A stretch of 64,000 nucleotides of DNA from assembly GCF_032062135.1 (NCBI RefSeq), contig NC_092858.1:164754048-164818047 (forward strand), in the 5' to 3' direction. Below the pieces are notes generated by a model, which was not told where the DNA came from, searched no databases, and saw only the letters and a program-made list of their open reading frames with translations. This stretch comes from Pyxicephalus adspersus. Taxonomy: Eukaryota; Chordata; Amphibia; Anura; Pyxicephalidae. The position numbers and the translations under genes are program-made. Within the stretch, counting starts at the first letter, position 1. The number at the start of each line of letters is the position of its first letter. Shown one piece after another: positions 62,801 to 64,000 of the stretch.

Positions 62801-63847
62801 ACCCCGACAGAGGCGCAGACCATGTCCCCTGTACAAATCCCAGGCTCCGGCTAGTGGTCCGCGGGACCCAAAAGGTTGGCAACCACTGCTTTAAAGTGAA
62901 AAAAACACAAGCACTGCTATTATGCTCTGCATTGCACCAGCTTCACCAGTTTCAAAGCCGGTGGGCAGCAACAGAACTAAAGAAAGTTCTGTAAAAGTCA
63001 CATGACCAGCTCTCCTCCTAATACCAGAGGTCCTGCGGCTCACAACACCTATTATGTTATTACAATAAAAAAAGCAATTTCCTTACGTCTTACCAATTTA
63101 GGTAACTTACAAATACAGTGCCTTAAAAGACACACTCCTGATGAAAATATTTTTTAGTCCCAGAGTAATAAAGTGTTAAACCTTCTGTAACCATCTGTGT
63201 TTTCATTGAGAGGCTTTGCAATAGCAAATTCCCTGACAATCTGAGGGTAAGCTTCATTTAAGCCTTGCTGTGAATTTGGCCAGATGCTGTAGAAAGAACC
63301 TTTACTCTCTATATTGAAGCAGTAATCTCTGAGCAGATGTCTGACATGCCCCTTGCTGTCAGGCCTATGTCTGTTTTAAAGCAAACCCTTTGCTCTCTGC
63401 TGAGTGCCCTGTCTCTTGCCAAGGGGCTGTCAGACCTCTGCATAGAAATCACTACTACCACCCCCCACCCCAGCAGACTGGTAATGGGCTGAGTTGGGCT
63501 TTTTTTCCTCAAGCTGTAACTGATTATCTAGAATGCTTTGCACACCTTTAGATTTGATGCACATGAACTGTATTTAGAGGACACAAACTTTAGTTTAATT
63601 GGACATTAAGTGCAAAAGTTTTTGCACTGGACTATAGTACAGTATACTGCAAGAGCAATCTGTGTTCCACGTGAACAAAGTCCAAATAATACCAAACCTA
63701 CCTCTTTGCCTGAATTCTCCTTCCAGTAAAACAGGATGTAATTCATTGTCCATATACTGGGAATTGGTGAAAAAGGGGGTGAAAAATTCACTGTCAACTT
63801 GCCGGAATGAGAATGCAGAATGAGCGACTTCACAGGTCCTATTGTTG
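59654..63847 (-). CDS. IFNGR2: Interferon gamma receptor subunit 2, last four coding exons
   Basis: Membrane chain that joins IFNGR1 after interferon-gamma binding and supplies JAK2. Visible coding exons in transcript order: 63847-63702, 62287-62146, 61212-61052, 59812-59654, 608 nt in all. Phases 1,0,1,0 match the second half of IFNAR2 and IL10RB. They encode the whole second fibronectin domain, one membrane pass and a short tail. The juxtamembrane LKIKIWLDGPYRIPSDIIE followed by YLEDA aligns with the JAK2-binding PPSIP...IEEYL segment of mammalian IFNGR2. The tail after the junction is only 52 residues. IFNAR1 was considered but has a longer tail and no such motif. Signal peptide and first-domain exons lie beyond 64000. 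It runs opposite to IFNAR2 and IL10RB. Confidence 0.87.
59934..60245 (+). mobile_element. V-SINE-like SINE with tRNA-derived head (fullest copy)
   Basis: Pol III A box TGGCTCAGCGG (59944-59954) and B box GGTTCAAATCT (59988-59998), then the central GGGTTTTCTCCCACAGTTTG, TTGGCTTCCCCCAAATTG, TTTGAGGGACAGTTTGTGAC and a tail GTCAGCGTAATATAAATACT followed by AATAATTATTA units. Inserted antisense to IFNGR2. The tRNA-like head is part of the SINE, not a tRNA gene. Confidence 0.88.
60385..60740. repeat. Unassigned dispersed repeat with CCGGC motifs
   Basis: ATCTCGCCTATCCGGCTTGT, CCGTACTATCCGGCCTAGTA and GACTCCCGACTATCCAGC form a partly symmetric element. Class unknown. Confidence 0.4.
61052..61212 (-). 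CDS. IFNGR2: IFNGR2 transmembrane exon
   Basis: - strand acceptor TTTTATTTCAG, donor gtgagt. It encodes VVLGCVFGAVFIFAVIGLFI, then VPGKPLYKAFLKIKIWLDGP and YRIPSDIIE. One membrane pass followed by the P-x-x-IP box. Phase 1 in, 0 out. Confidence 0.9.
61858..62030 (+). repeat. Dispersed repeat family G, copy 2 fragment
   Basis: CAGTGTTTCTTAAACTTTTA, CAGATGTTCAGGGAACCCCT and GGGAAGAATGTCACCATTAC. Inverted relative to 38805-39150. Ends about 115 bp from the next IFNGR2 exon. Confidence 0.5.
62146..62287 (-). CDS. IFNGR2: IFNGR2 D2 second-half exon
   Basis: Acceptor TCTCTTTTTAG, donor gtaatt. It encodes VEVDLHSATTYLLDNLEKNA, NYCVKVYAFTHYIKGLMSDP and VCEITHT. L-x-x-NA-x-YCVKV and the closing Cys follow the class II D2 pattern. 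Phase 0 in, 1 out. Confidence 0.9.
62743..62892. mobile_element. hAT-like MITE family F copy 3 (short)
   Basis: GGTGGTCTGCGGCTTTGGCC at the left and AAAAGGTTGGCAACCACTGC at the right. Interior GGCCAGGGGAAGGACCCCGA and CAGACCATGTCCCC match 47088-47383 in inverse. In an IFNGR2 intron. Confidence 0.65.
62893..63701. other. IFNGR2: IFNGR2 intron, nothing recognised
   Basis: Intron sequence between the two D2 exons (donor gtaggt at 63701). No named repeat. Confidence 0.55.
63702..63847 (-). CDS. IFNGR2: IFNGR2 D2 first-half exon
   Basis: Acceptor TTTATCTCTGCAG, donor gtaggt. It encodes TIGPVKSLILHSHSGKLTVN, FSPPFSPIPSIWTMNYILFY and WKENSGKE. TIGP-x-K and Y-I-x-FYWK are the usual opening and G-strand signature of a class II second domain. 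Phase 1 in, 0 out. Confidence 0.9.
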
Positions 63848-64000
63848 CTGCAGAGATAAACAAAACATGTGTAAATGACAATATCATTCTGCATGTGTCT
63901 ACTTACAGTGCATTGGTACCTACATACCTGCAGAACACAATTATTTTACAAGACACAAGGGTTGCCAATTTGGAATGTTTCCAGCCAACATTTCCATGTT
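63848..64000. other. IFNGR2: IFNGR2 intron, cut by the window edge
   Basis: Upstream exons (signal peptide, first domain) must lie beyond 64000 if the gene is intact. No further exon is visible here. Confidence 0.6.

Noticed and set aside
59654..63847. Third receptor as IFNAR1, which is expected next to IL10RB in amniotes
   Set aside because: The tail is short, the P-x-x-IP...IIE-YLED segment fits IFNGR2, and IFNAR1 tails are longer and lack this order.

Overview
The window is vertebrate nuclear DNA, most likely from an anuran amphibian (probably a neobatrachian frog; this is inferred from repeat families and was not checked against a database). Its genes have short exons, long introns, canonical GT-AG sites and matching intron phases. 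The rest is dominated by V-SINE-like copies, hAT- and piggyBac-like MITEs, L1-like and Tc1-like remnants, minisatellites and one N gap (29814-30547). No prokaryotic feature was seen.

The core is a class II cytokine receptor cluster. IFNAR2 (type I interferon receptor subunit 2) lies on the + strand: a CpG-rich promoter and leader exon at about 6640-6849, then seven coding exons from 12237 to 28950 (501 codons). IL10RB (shared beta chain for IL-10 family cytokines and type III interferon) follows on the + strand: seven coding exons from 36848 to 52389 (320 codons). The last four coding exons of a third receptor, best read as IFNGR2 (interferon-gamma receptor subunit 2), lie on the - strand (63847 down to 59654). 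Its first exons are beyond the right edge. All three show the same exon pattern: two exons per fibronectin III domain, one transmembrane exon, one tail exon. Phases are 1-2-1-0-1-0 in both complete genes and match in the visible part of the third.

The proteins are cell-surface JAK-STAT receptor chains. IFNAR2 and IL10RB serve type I interferon and IL-10/type III interferon signalling; IFNGR2 is the JAK2-binding chain for interferon gamma. The mammalian and bird order is IFNAR2-IL10RB-IFNAR1-IFNGR2, all in one orientation. Here IFNGR2 is inverted and converges on IL10RB, and no IFNAR1 exon was found between them.

Layout: 1-2895 holds an AT-rich stretch, a broken L1-like element and a threefold nested transposon stack. 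2896-6640 is intergenic with MITEs and a long purine tract. 6640-28950 is IFNAR2. 28951-36740 is 3'UTR and intergenic DNA with the gap and a piggyBac-like MITE. 36740-54570 is IL10RB, with a minisatellite of about 1.2 kb in intron 1, a near-perfect hairpin in intron 2 and a second tandem array in intron 3. 54570-59650 is the repeat-rich convergent intergenic region. 59654-64000 is partial IFNGR2.
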